DNA of 64,000 nucleotides, from positions 44,432-108,431 of the forward strand of contig DLGZ01000050.1 in NCBI GenBank assembly GCA_002482965.1, given 5' to 3'. The DNA comes from Verrucomicrobiaceae bacterium UBA7681 (GTDB lineage Bacteria > Verrucomicrobiota > Verrucomicrobiia > Verrucomicrobiales > Verrucomicrobiaceae). The notes beneath the pieces are model-generated. The model worked only from the letters and a program-made list of their open reading frames with translations, made no database searches and had not been told where the DNA came from. Every line of letters begins with the position of its first letter. Position 1 is the first letter of the stretch. A program made the position numbers and the translations under genes. This document shows positions 22,895 to 31,653 of the stretch, piece after piece.

Positions 22895-25444
22895 CTACTT
22901 CACCATCAAATAATGCCGCGTCTTGCCATGCCTCTGCTTGTTCGTCAGCGGCGGCAGGTCGAGGTGGAAGAAGTGGCGCAGGGTCTTGGTGTGGTGCTTG
23001 AGCGTCTGCTTCGCAGCTTCCTTCAGCTCCTTCCAGCGTCGCCACGGATGATCAGGCGCATGGGAAACATGGCGCAGGAGGCTGAGCCATTCGACGTAGG
23101 CGCGTGAGATGTCCCCTTCCGCAATGCCTGCTTTCAAATCCTGCGCTCCAGGCTGCTCGGGATGCAGCATGGCATCGAGCAGTTCCGCAGCACCTTCGCC
23201 ATAGTCATCAGGCAGACCATTCTCGAGATAGCCGTGATGATTCACGAAACCGTAGGTGCCACGACACACCGCCGCGAGGCGTTCGGACCCGCAATTGAGT
23301 GGCAGATCAAACTTGGAGCCGCTGCGCAGATTCGCCATGTGATGCACGAGGTCGTCTGCGGGATAGCTTTCATCTTCGAGCGCCGCCACAATCGCCAAGC
23401 CCTCGCCGTGCTGGAAGAAGCTGAAGATTTCACCGCGCCGCGTAGGGACTCCATCGGCATCGATCAGGCCAAGCGTGCGCCATGCATGAATGGGTGATCC
23501 ACCGCGCGGCTCGCGGTCGGTCGTGGCGGTTTCGGCCATGTGAACTCCGGTTTCGTTCTTCACCACAATGCTGCGTCCCTGCGGCGCGAAGAGCAGCCTG
23601 CCATGGCCGTCCTCGTAAGCCATCACCTCGATGGGAGCGAGATCGAAGCAGGCGAAGACCAGATTCTCCTTCGTGATGGTGCCGATGAACTCTGGCGCGA
23701 CATCCTTGATGACGTCTTCTCCATTCGCGAGGATCGCGTTCGCGAGTTCACCCGCATGCAGCACGGTGATTTCCTCCAGCGGTACTGTTTCCAAAGTGCG
23801 CGGCACTTTGAGCAGGCGACGGATCGACTTCGTCGGCTTCACGTCATCCCCAACCGGCGTGCCGAGGCTGATTTCGACTCCGTAGGTCACTTCTTTTTCA
23901 CGGCGTATTTTCCCCACGCGGCCGATGCCATGCGCAAACCTCGCGGCGAAAGCCGGAACCGTCAGCACGGCATGCACACGGCTCAAAGGCACGCGTTGCA
24001 GCGCATGGCGGTGCCTTCGCTCCCATTCCCCTTGCGAGTTCAAAACCTGCTTTTCCGTGGCTTCCAGTCCGAAAAGTGCCTTCGCATTTTCATGCTGCGG
24101 ATGCACCACATTCGGCTCCAGTTCCTCCAGCCCGAGCAGCGGTGGTACTTTGGCAAACAACCTTCCGGCAAAGCGTGTCGCGGCCTCGAAAGGATTCTCC
24201 TCCCGCAGCGCGGCGTGCTTCATCACGCGCAAGAAGATCGGCCATGCCAGCAGGGTGCTGCGGTGCAATCGCGCAGGTCGCGCATCAAAGATGGAAGGAC
24301 TGTCGCGACTGGTGATGACATGGCCCTTGTCATCGAGCCCACGCCTTCCGGCGCGGCCATACATCTGCAGCAGCTCATCTGGCGCGAGTTTGTGCTCGCT
24401 CTTGCCATCGTGAAACGTCGTGCCAGCCACATGCACACTGCGCACGGAGAAATTGATGCCCGCCGCGAGTCCCATCGTCGCTGCAATGACGCGGAGTTGC
24501 CCCGCTTTCGCCAGCGGCTCAATCACCCCCGCTCGCGCGCCATATGACAGTCCGCTGTGATGAAAGGCCACGCGCTTCTCCAGTAGCGTGGCTAGGTCCT
24601 TGCCACACACGGCACGCTGCTCTGCGGTGAGATCCAGCGGATCACCCATCGGCAGATCGGCCGCGAGTCTGCGCGCAATCGACTCCGCTTCCTTGCGGCG
24701 CGGTGCGAAGATCAGCAAAGGCGCGAGATCGGCGATCATCACCGCAGCGGCGAAGCGCGGCCAGTAATTCTCAAACTGCCGCTGCCGCTGTGGCAGCGTC
24801 TCCATCGGCACTTCCTCAAGCGGCACAGGCCGTTCACGTGTCATGACCACTTCCGCTTTGCGTCCCAGACTCACCAGCCACGCCGCCACATCTTCGGGGT
24901 TCGCCACCGAGCCGCTCAGCAGCAGCAGACGCGTCTCATTGGGAGCCAGGGCGATGGCGGCTTCGTAGTTCGCACCACGGGAATGGTCCGAGATCATCTG
25001 ATACTCGTCGATCACCAGCATTGCCGGACCTTCGCCGCGCACGAGACGCTCGATCTGCGTCTCCAGCGTGGCCACCACGACAGGCGCGTCCACATTCTCC
25101 GCGATGTCACCCGTGGCGATGCCCACATTCCACTTCGCCTCCTTCCATTCCGCGTACTTGTCATTCGCCAGCGCACGTGTCGGCACCGTGTAGATCGCCT
25201 GCCCCTGCAAATGGCGTCCCTGATGCAGCAGCTCAAAAATGTAGGTCTTCCCTGCCCCCGTCGGCGCACTGACGACCACGTCACAGCCAGAACGCAGCAG
25301 ATTCACCGCCTGGTGCTGCCAGGGATCGGGGAGTTTGAGTTGATTGAGAGAGGGGAGCACAGAGTTGAGGCTAGACGTGGCAATGTCTGCACCTAGAATC
25401 AATGCATGATCTGCACAGGATTCAGAAAGTTTTTGCCCCAGCAT
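22895..25444 (-). CDS. Ski2-like DEAD/DEAH-box helicase
   Basis: The 849-residue superfamily 2 helicase has Walker A SAPTGAGKT (59-67), YTVPTRALANDKYAEW (Ia), a motif II variant DEYQ in place of DEAH/DExH, LSGSVANPEDVAAWL (III), HHSGLSYGAR (IV/V region), and QMYGRAGRRGLDDKG (VI). The last follows the Ski2/Mtr4 pattern. The C-terminal 350 residues resemble the helical domains of such RNA/DNA helicases. The start at 25444 is 9 bases from the divergent lipoprotein start, leaving no promoter space, so the real start may be a GTG or other codon some 25 residues downstream. It heads the helicase/panE/phosphorylase/SMI1 run. Confidence 0.85.
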   Translation of the reverse strand: MLGQKLSESCADHALILGADIATSSLNSVLPSLNQLKLPDPWQHQAVNLLRSGCDVVVSAPTGAGKTYIFELLHQGRHLQGQAIYTVPTRALANDKYAEWKEAKWNVGIATGDIAENVDAPVVVATLETQIERLVRGEGPAMLVIDEYQMISDHSRGANYEAAIALAPNETRLLLLSGSVANPEDVAAWLVSLGRKAEVVMTRERPVPLEEVPMETLPQRQRQFENYWPRFAAAVMIADLAPLLIFAPRRKEAESIARRLAADLPMGDPLDLTAEQRAVCGKDLATLLEKRVAFHHSGLSYGARAGVIEPLAKAGQLRVIAATMGLAAGINFSVRSVHVAGTTFHDGKSEHKLAPDELLQMYGRAGRRGLDDKGHVITSRDSPSIFDARPARLHRSTLLAWPIFLRVMKHAALREENPFEAATRFAGRLFAKVPPLLGLEELEPNVVHPQHENAKALFGLEATEKQVLNSQGEWERRHRHALQRVPLSRVHAVLTVPAFAARFAHGIGRVGKIRREKEVTYGVEISLGTPVGDDVKPTKSIRRLLKVPRTLETVPLEEITVLHAGELANAILANGEDVIKDVAPEFIGTITKENLVFACFDLAPIEVMAYEDGHGRLLFAPQGRSIVVKNETGVHMAETATTDREPRGGSPIHAWRTLGLIDADGVPTRRGEIFSFFQHGEGLAIVAALEDESYPADDLVHHMANLRSGSKFDLPLNCGSERLAAVCRGTYGFVNHHGYLENGLPDDYGEGAAELLDAMLHPEQPGAQDLKAGIAEGDISRAYVEWLSLLRHVSHAPDHPWRRWKELKEAAKQTLKHHTKTLRHFFHLDLPPLTNKQRHGKTRHYLMVK

Positions 25445-25453
25445 GGCTTACGC

Positions 25454-26035
25454 ATGTCCATCCTGGCTGGACTCGCCTTGGTTCTCGCCGGGTGCAACTA
25501 CGGAAGCATGATCGTCAGCAGCTATGACGGCATCACCGGCAAGTCCAGCACGACCGTGTACTCGAAGTATTACGACAACGGCGTCTGGCTCCTGAAAGAC
25601 AAGCTTGGCATCGTGGTCGTGGTGGATCATGAGAAAAAGCAGATCCCCATCGCTCACGGCATGGTGCAGTCGATAGGAGCGCTTGGGCCGGGGGATTCCG
25701 TTGCCTCAGGCAAAGTGTCGGTCGTTCTTTGGAACTTCGACTCCGTGCCGCATCAGGTGAAGTTCAAACGCTTGCTCACTCGCGGCGGCGAGCTAGATTT
25801 TCAGAATCAGGTGATTACCGCAGTTCCGCATGAACAGATTGAAACAGAGGTCGGCGTCATTCCGATCTTCAACTACGGCAAATCTGTCCAGATGACTCTG
25901 GAGCTCGAGGTTGCAGGAAAACCTCGTCGCATCGAACTCGAACTGCCGCGACGCACGCTGCAGCAATTGAAGCAGTATTTTTCCCCTGGCTCTGTCCGCC
26001 CATATCCATGGGGCGGACGCAGCGTCAAGGGGTGA
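25454..26035 (+). CDS. Hypothetical lipoprotein
   Basis: I do not recognise a family. The 193-residue protein has a lipoprotein signal with lipobox VLAGC (cysteine about residue 14), so it should be membrane-lipidated. The mature part is beta-rich, with repeated Val/Tyr strands and a KYYDNGVWLL segment. The C-terminus is basic and Pro/Gly-rich. The ATG at 25454 gives a standard signal; one at 25406 would place 16 odd residues before it. It is divergent from the helicase gene and overlaps the end of the HD-domain gene by 11 bases tail to tail. Confidence 0.7.
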   Translation: MSILAGLALVLAGCNYGSMIVSSYDGITGKSSTTVYSKYYDNGVWLLKDKLGIVVVVDHEKKQIPIAHGMVQSIGALGPGDSVASGKVSVVLWNFDSVPHQVKFKRLLTRGGELDFQNQVITAVPHEQIETEVGVIPIFNYGKSVQMTLELEVAGKPRRIELELPRRTLQQLKQYFSPGSVRPYPWGGRSVKG

Positions 26036-26672
26036 AGGGCTTCACTGAATCGATCAACGAGCGCACATTCTCCCGCGCCCGCGCTTCAAACCGTTCACGT
26101 GCCCATGCGGTGAGGTAGATCTTCTCGCGCTTCAAAAAATCCATCAGGATTTCCCCGCGCTTCTCCACATACACCTCTTCCGGCACCCACGCGTACTCCT
26201 GGCGAATCTGCCGCTCATACTCCAGCACACGCTCCATCGGCTGTGCAAAGATCGCGAGATCGATGTCGATGATCCACGCATCATCCGCGCCATCTCCCGG
26301 CTGGTGCGCCTTCGTCAGCAGGATGAGCCGTGCCACCTCGCGAGCCATCTCACTCTCGCCGAGCGCTTCCACGGCCATCTGCGCACTAAGCGCCTCGTTC
26401 TCGCTGCCCTGAGGGTCATACACCGCATCGTGAAACCACAAGGCCATCTCGATGAGATCCGGCTTCGCGATCAAACCGCTCGCCTTGGCCTCGTTCAAAG
26501 TGAGCAGACATTCCTCCAGATGCTGCAGTGTGTGGTACGCACGCTGCGGCTCGGAGTAAGCGATGATCAGTCGTTCATGCCACGCAACACCATCTCCGGG
26601 AAAGTCAGACCGCTGGCAGAGAGACAGCCAGTTTTCCAAATGGGTTCTACGGCGGGTGCTGTGGATGAGCAT
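26025..26672 (-). CDS. HD-domain predicted metal-dependent phosphohydrolase
   Basis: The 215-residue protein has the spaced metal-binding pattern of a small HD family: AYHTLQHLEECL, then ALWFHDAVYDPQGSENE with the HD pair, and IIDIDLAIFAQP with a distal Asp. These soluble proteins resemble predicted metal-dependent phosphohydrolases whose substrate is unknown. The ATG at 26672 fits the usual short lead before the conserved RRTHLENWL; an ATG at 26738 would add 22 residues. It is divergent from the serine acetyltransferase gene. Confidence 0.8.
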   Translation of the reverse strand: MLIHSTRRRTHLENWLSLCQRSDFPGDGVAWHERLIIAYSEPQRAYHTLQHLEECLLTLNEAKASGLIAKPDLIEMALWFHDAVYDPQGSENEALSAQMAVEALGESEMAREVARLILLTKAHQPGDGADDAWIIDIDLAIFAQPMERVLEYERQIRQEYAWVPEEVYVEKRGEILMDFLKREKIYLTAWARERFEARARENVRSLIDSVKPFTP

Positions 26673-26807
26673 GGGATATACGTCTGGGACGCCCGTGACG
26701 ATGTGTGATTCAGCTTCGATTGCCAGATGAACCTGCATTTCGCGAAGTTATTCACAACAATCAGCTCACCCCCGCGCTTGAATCCAAGTCGCAGCACGGT
26801 ATCGCTG

Positions 26808-27695
26808 ATGCACATGGATTGCCGCCAAAATGAAATCGTCTCCAGCCTGATGTCCTCGTATCACGAGGTGGGCGGGATCAACCACGTCGATTGCGGCAAT
26901 CTGCCCTCGAAGCGCGCCATCGCCACGCTGTGCGAAGATCTGCTGCACCTGCTCTTTCCCGGCTTCTTTTCAGATGAAGCGGTGTCTTCCCAGGAGCTGG
27001 AACTGATGACGAATGAACTCGTCGCCAGCATCCGTGAGCGTCTGAATGTAGAAGTGCGCCGCAGTCTGCGGCTGAATGGGAGCAAGGAGAATCGTGATGC
27101 GGAAGCAGCGGACATTGTGTGCAGCTTTTTGATGGGCCTCGCCGATGTGCGCGCGCTGCTGAAAATGGATGTCGAGGCCGCCTATGCTGGCGATCCAGCA
27201 GCCCGTGGCTTTGAGGAAATCATTCTCGCCTATCCCGGACTTGAAGCCATCGCGATTCAACGCACGGCCCATGTGCTCTACCTGAAAAACGTGCCGGTGA
27301 TCCCGCGCATGATGACGGAGTGGGCGCACAGCCGCACCGGCATCGACATGCATCCCGGCGCCGAGATCGGCACGCATTTCTTCATCGACCATGGCACCGG
27401 CGTGGTCATCGGTGAGACCTCCACCTTGGGAAATCACGTGAAGTTGTATCAAGGCGTCGGCCTCGTCGCACGCTCACTGGCCGCCGGTCAGGCGCTGCGT
27501 GGCAAGAAGCGCCATCCCACCCTGGAAGATAACGTCACCGTGTATGCCAATGCGACGATTGTCGGCGGAGACACCGTCATCGGTGCACGCAGCACCATCG
27601 GCGCAAACGTATTCATCCTTGAGTCCGTGGCACCCGACATGCTCTACGCGCTGGGTCAGCAGGAACACAAGGTGCAGGAAAAAAAGAAGAAGTGA
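26808..27695 (+). CDS. Serine O-acetyltransferase (EpsC/CysE family)
   Basis: The enzyme makes O-acetylserine for cysteine synthesis. The roughly 295-residue protein has an all-helical N-terminal domain (to about 170), then a left-handed parallel beta-helix: TGIDMHPGAEIGTHFFIDHGTG, VIGETSTLGNHVKLYQGVG and further hexapeptide repeats (VYANATIVGGDTVIGARST). The DHGTGVVIGET segment carries the catalytic His. The tail is Lys-rich. It resembles the longer EpsC-type acetyltransferases seen in Planctomycetes and Verrucomicrobia. The start at 26808 or 26814 is supported over 26727 because the earlier codons lie in the divergent promoter space. It overlaps the next gene slightly. Confidence 0.88.
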   Translation: MHMDCRQNEIVSSLMSSYHEVGGINHVDCGNLPSKRAIATLCEDLLHLLFPGFFSDEAVSSQELELMTNELVASIRERLNVEVRRSLRLNGSKENRDAEAADIVCSFLMGLADVRALLKMDVEAAYAGDPAARGFEEIILAYPGLEAIAIQRTAHVLYLKNVPVIPRMMTEWAHSRTGIDMHPGAEIGTHFFIDHGTGVVIGETSTLGNHVKLYQGVGLVARSLAAGQALRGKKRHPTLEDNVTVYANATIVGGDTVIGARSTIGANVFILESVAPDMLYALGQQEHKVQEKKKK

Positions 27696-27697
27696 GC

Positions 27698-28324
27698 ATG
27701 CTCGATCTCTCCCAGCTGAATTTTGATTTCTCAGCGCTGCCGCACTGGGTGCCGTTCCGCACGGTGCGAGATCTGACGCCCGCACCAGCACCGGCGGCTG
27801 CAGAGGAGGAAACCGTCCCCGATGGCCGGGATGCAGAGCTGGAAGAGCAGACGCGGGCCATGCTGCTGGCGCTGGACCTGCCGGGCGGAGCCAAGCTCGT
27901 CACGGTGGCGTGGAATGCGCGCCTGCGCAGCACGGCGGGCTATGCGCGCTATCCGGGCTGGGCCATTGAGCTGAACCCCCTTCTACGTGAATTTGACGGC
28001 CAGGTGGAGCGCACCTTGAAGCATGAGCTCGCACATTTGATCGCCTATCACCGCAGTGGCCGTCGCCGCATCGAGCCGCATGGCCGCGAATGGCGGCAGG
28101 CCTGTGCAGATCTCGGCATCGCAGGTGAAAAAGCCCAGCACCGCCTGCCGCTGCCGCGCAAGGAAGTCGAACGCAAGCTGACCTACGCCTGCCCCGTCTG
28201 CCACACCCCCGTGCAGCGTGTGCGCAAGTTTCGCCGCCCCACCGCCTGCCTGAAGTGCTGCAACCTTCACGCCGGCGGCCAGTATGACAGCCGCTTTCGA
28301 CTCGCGCTGGTGACCGGAAAATAA
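27698..28324 (+). CDS. SprT-like zinc metalloprotease domain protein
   Basis: The 208-residue protein has the zinc-protease motif HELAH (109-113) within LKHELAHLIAYHRSG and a third ligand candidate H128 in EPHGREWRQAC, as in SprT/Spartan proteases. A C-terminal zinc ribbon has C165-x2-C168 and C184-x2-C187 (ACPVCHTP, TACLKCC), also typical. The N-terminal 60 residues are Pro/Ala/Glu-rich. Spartan-type proteases degrade proteins crosslinked to DNA; bacterial SprT function is less clear. An ATG at 27698 or a GTG at 27692 can start it; both lie at the stop of the acetyltransferase gene, which suggests translational coupling. Confidence 0.85.
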   Translation: MLDLSQLNFDFSALPHWVPFRTVRDLTPAPAPAAAEEETVPDGRDAELEEQTRAMLLALDLPGGAKLVTVAWNARLRSTAGYARYPGWAIELNPLLREFDGQVERTLKHELAHLIAYHRSGRRRIEPHGREWRQACADLGIAGEKAQHRLPLPRKEVERKLTYACPVCHTPVQRVRKFRRPTACLKCCNLHAGGQYDSRFRLALVTGK

Positions 28325-28429
28325 TTGGTTGGGCGCGCGTCTTTCCGCCAAACTCGGGCATCCGAGCTGCGTTTATGCTTGACCTAGGTGCTGCTACCCG
28401 CTGCTTTAGCGTCACTCAACCTTCCCGTC

Positions 28430-30760
28430 ATGAAAACCGCCTCGCGTTTCCTTACTCTTGCTTCCGTCTGCCTATTCACTGCTGCGAGCGCCAGTGCGCA
28501 GCTCGCGGAAGAATTCCACACTTGGACGAACACTTCCGGCAAACAGGTTGAGGCGACCCTGATTTCGGTCGATGCCGTCGCCAAGATGCTGAAGATTAAG
28601 ACGAAGGATGGACGCGAGTTTGACGTGGCCATTGCCAATCTGAGCCCGGCCGATTTTGAATACGCGAAGGGGCGCTATGCCGCGATGCAGGCCGCCCCTG
28701 CGGCCGCACCCGCCGTGGCGATGCCTGCGACTCCAGCCGGGACACCCCCAGCCACGCCACCCGCCGCCACACCCAAGGCAGGTGCCAAAACCGCCGCTGC
28801 CGTGAAAAAGCCTGCGCCTGGGAGGCCTGCGATCACAGTGGTTCCGCTGTCGAAATTCAAGGCCCCCTCGACCAACGATTACCTCAGCGGCATCGCCAAA
28901 GTGCGTCCACGTCTGATTCACAACGCGGCTGGCTGGGCGGCGCTGAAAGGGCAGATCGCGGCAGACCCGGTGCTGGCAAAAATCATGGAGGCCATGAAAG
29001 CTTCCGGTGAAGATCTGCTGCTGGATCCGGAGCTGGCCCGCATCAACGGCGACACCGGTGGTGAGGGCCCCAAGGCCGTTTATCGCATGGGGCTGCTCGG
29101 CGCCTTGCACTTCTGCGATGGCGATTTGAAATGGCAGGACAAAGGCACCAAGGAACTTCTGGCCCTGACCGACAAAATCTCCTTCCGTGACTGGCATCCT
29201 GAGCTCATGGACAATGTGACCGATCTGGTGGTGGCCACCGTGCTGGGCTATGACTGGTTCCGCGCCGGATTGAACGCCGAGCAGGCCGCTGGCGTCCGCA
29301 CCTACCTCGCGGATAAAGGCATCGCGGCCCTGATCGCGCATCTTGAGGGTGAAGAAATCCCCGAGAGTGCCAAAGGCACCTCCGGCGGCCAGACAGGAAC
29401 GAAATCGAAGGCCCCGGCGAAAGCGCCCGCGAAACCCCAGGCGAAACCAGATGTGAGCAAACTGCTGCCAGACAGCAAGCAGATGGCCGCCGCCTCCGCG
29501 CTGCTGCTCTCCGCCATCTGCCTTGCGGATGAGGATCCGGCCATCGCCAAAAAAGCGGCGGATGCGGCCGCCAAGGTCTTTGGCAAAGGCATCGTTCGTT
29601 TTGCTCCGGCGGGTGTCTGGCCCGAAGGCCTGCAGGCCGGTGAAACGGTGATGGATTACGTCGCGATGCTCTCAGAGTCCCTCAAAGCTGCCTCGGGACG
29701 CGATCTAAACATCAGCCTGCTGGAAGGTATTCCGCAGTTCAATTCCGCCCGCATGCACATGATGGGCCCCAGCGGTCAGACTTTCAATTTTGGGGATGCC
29801 ACGAGTGCTGCATCCGCCCGTCCGTGGGTCGCCACCTGGCTGAGTGGCATCGCAGGCAATCCAGGCTTTCCCGCCGTTGCCGCCACTGGCAAGCAGCCGG
29901 TGACGGCTTCCTACTTCGGCCAGGTCGGCAACTTCATCTACTACAACCCGCACGCCGCCGGAGATGGCACGGCGGACACCATGGATTACGCACAGCCCGG
30001 CGGCTTCGTAGCCACTTCTCGCTCCGGCTGGGAGAAGACGGATTACTTCATCGCAGTTAAAGGCGGCGACAATGGAGACACCACAGCGCAGCTCGACATC
30101 GGCAGTTTTGTGCTGGAGGCTGGCGGGCAGCGCTGGGGCATCGAGCTCGGTGGTGAAACAGACAGAACCCCCGGCTTTGAAGTCAAACCCGGCGGGGACC
30201 GCACCAAGCGCTTTGCGCTTTACCTTGAAAACACGCTGGGTCAGAACACGCTCGCCATTGACGGCAATCAGCAGGATATCGATGCCAGTGCTTCGGTGCT
30301 GCTTGGTGCCTCGACACCGGAGCTAGGCCTGGCCGTGGTGGACATGACCAAGGCTTACTCCAAGCACGCGAAGGATGTCCATCGGGGTGTCATGGTCGTG
30401 CGCGGGGTGAAGCCCTACATCGTTCTGCAGGATGACCTGCTCATGAAAAACACCGGCAGCATCATCTGGAGCATGCACACGAAGGCGGAGATCAGCGCCA
30501 GCGGCACCTCGGCCAAGCTCACCCAAGGCGGCAAGACCCTCGTTGCCACGATTGTATCACCCGCCTCGGCGACCTTCAGCACTGCCGAGCCGCCCGAAGC
30601 CGCCAACCCGCAGGCCCGCGATCTGTTGCGGGAAAAAGTTCATGTGCTCAAGGCATCGGTCGATGGTGCCAAAGGTCCGCAAAGCCTTTGCATCACCTTT
30701 GCTATGGATGAACCGGCTGCCCATACGACCACGCCGATTGCGACTTGGGTGAAGAAGTGA
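28430..30760 (+). CDS. Exported SHD1 plus heparinase II/III-like protein
   Basis: The 776-residue protein has a signal peptide (1-23, SASAQ). Residues 25-75 form an SHD1 (Sla1-homology) domain: HTWTNTSGKQVEATLISVD and LSPADFEYAKG. A low-complexity Pro/Ala linker follows (about 80-120). The main body (about 130-776) reads as an alpha-toroid followed by a beta-sandwich, as in heparinase II/III-type polysaccharide lyases: KVRPRLIHNAAGW, GYDWFRAGL, WPEGLQAGETVMDYV with a Tyr, MMGPSGQTFNFGD, then beta-rich sequence with HRGVMVVRG. The catalytic Tyr/His set is not assigned with confidence. The stop codon TGA directly abuts the stop of the convergent recombinase gene. A role in uronic-acid glycan breakdown is inferred. 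Confidence 0.72.
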   Translation: MKTASRFLTLASVCLFTAASASAQLAEEFHTWTNTSGKQVEATLISVDAVAKMLKIKTKDGREFDVAIANLSPADFEYAKGRYAAMQAAPAAAPAVAMPATPAGTPPATPPAATPKAGAKTAAAVKKPAPGRPAITVVPLSKFKAPSTNDYLSGIAKVRPRLIHNAAGWAALKGQIAADPVLAKIMEAMKASGEDLLLDPELARINGDTGGEGPKAVYRMGLLGALHFCDGDLKWQDKGTKELLALTDKISFRDWHPELMDNVTDLVVATVLGYDWFRAGLNAEQAAGVRTYLADKGIAALIAHLEGEEIPESAKGTSGGQTGTKSKAPAKAPAKPQAKPDVSKLLPDSKQMAAASALLLSAICLADEDPAIAKKAADAAAKVFGKGIVRFAPAGVWPEGLQAGETVMDYVAMLSESLKAASGRDLNISLLEGIPQFNSARMHMMGPSGQTFNFGDATSAASARPWVATWLSGIAGNPGFPAVAATGKQPVTASYFGQVGNFIYYNPHAAGDGTADTMDYAQPGGFVATSRSGWEKTDYFIAVKGGDNGDTTAQLDIGSFVLEAGGQRWGIELGGETDRTPGFEVKPGGDRTKRFALYLENTLGQNTLAIDGNQQDIDASASVLLGASTPELGLAVVDMTKAYSKHAKDVHRGVMVVRGVKPYIVLQDDLLMKNTGSIIWSMHTKAEISASGTSAKLTQGGKTLVATIVSPASATFSTAEPPEAANPQARDLLREKVHVLKASVDGAKGPQSLCITFAMDEPAAHTTTPIATWVKK

Positions 30761-31648
30761 TCAAGCCCGCGGGTGCGCGGCCTCATAGACTTCCTTCATG
30801 CGCTGCGTCGAGACGTGCGTGTAGATCTGCGTGGTCGAAAGGCTCGCATGACCCAGCAGTTCCTGCACGCTGCGGAGGTCCGCGCCGTTGTTCAGCAGAT
30901 GCGTGGCAAAGCTGTGGCGCAGCTTGTGCGGGGTGAGGTGGACCGGCAGGCCGGAGGCACGCCAGTATTTCATGATCACATCGTCCACCGCCTGCCCCGT
31001 GATGCGTGTGCGCAGCTTGCTGAGAAACAGTGCGCCGTCATGCACGCCAGCTTTGACACGGTAGCGCTGCACGGCTTCGAGTGCTTTGGAGCCAACGGGG
31101 CAGAGCCTTTCCTTTTTGCCTTTGCCGAAAACGCGCACGGTTTCGGTGTAGGTGTCGATGTCCGCCACATTCAGGCTCACCAGCTCGCTGAGACGCATGC
31201 CGGTGCTGTAAAACAGTTCCAGGATCGCCGTGTCACGCTCGGGTGCCCACACGGCATCGCGCTTGGATTTCTCCATGCTCAGCGGCAGCGCCAGCATGGC
31301 CTCCACCTGCGTCACCGTGAGCACCACGGGCAGCTTTTTTTCCCGCTTGGGCAGTTGCACTTCCAGCAGCGGATTGGCTTTCCAGCCGCGCCGGCGGGTC
31401 AGCCATTTGAAAAAACTGCGCAGCGCCGCGAACTGCAGCCGGATCGTCGCGCGGCCGCGTTCGCGTTTCATCAGATCGAAGAGGAACGCGCGGAAGTCAT
31501 CGGCGGTGAGTTCGCTCCAGCCCTTGAACGGTGTGCGCCATTCGCGGAACTGCCGCAGGGCCAGCTCGTAGTTTGCCAGGGTGCGTTCCGAGGAGCGGCG
31601 CTCCACCTCCATGAACTCCAGAAACTCGGTGGCGAGCTTGTCATCCAT
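30761..31648 (-). CDS. Tyrosine recombinase, XerC/XerD type
   Basis: The 295-residue recombinase has a SAM-like N-terminal DNA-binding domain (1-95, ending with FFKWLTRRRG) and a catalytic domain with the expected residues: Arg in STGMRLSELVSL, Lys in VFGKGKKERLCPVG, His/Arg in LTPHKLRHSFATHLL, the second His in LLGHASLSTTQ, and nucleophile Tyr in IYTHVS. Length and conservation match chromosomal XerC/XerD, which resolve dimers at dif, rather than a phage integrase. No dif-like site was identified in the window. The start at 31648 follows the rhomboid gene stop by 5 bases, so the two are cotranscribed. XerC versus XerD cannot be told apart here. Confidence 0.9.
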   Translation of the reverse strand: MDDKLATEFLEFMEVERRSSERTLANYELALRQFREWRTPFKGWSELTADDFRAFLFDLMKRERGRATIRLQFAALRSFFKWLTRRRGWKANPLLEVQLPKREKKLPVVLTVTQVEAMLALPLSMEKSKRDAVWAPERDTAILELFYSTGMRLSELVSLNVADIDTYTETVRVFGKGKKERLCPVGSKALEAVQRYRVKAGVHDGALFLSKLRTRITGQAVDDVIMKYWRASGLPVHLTPHKLRHSFATHLLNNGADLRSVQELLGHASLSTTQIYTHVSTQRMKEVYEAAHPRA

Positions 31649-31653
31649 GGCGT

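Noticed and set aside
21755..24547. Several plus-strand frames of 300-450 residues
   Set aside because: They lie opposite the panE-like and helicase genes and have no motifs.
26749..26757. TTATTCACA, a DnaA-box-like 9-mer
   Set aside because: It is a single relaxed match with no cluster, AT-rich unwinding region or dnaA gene nearby, so it does not support an origin.
30761..31648. Xer-type recombinase as evidence for an integrated element
   Set aside because: It has the length and motifs of housekeeping XerC/XerD, is cotranscribed with a rhomboid gene, and there is no tRNA, att repeat or phage gene nearby.
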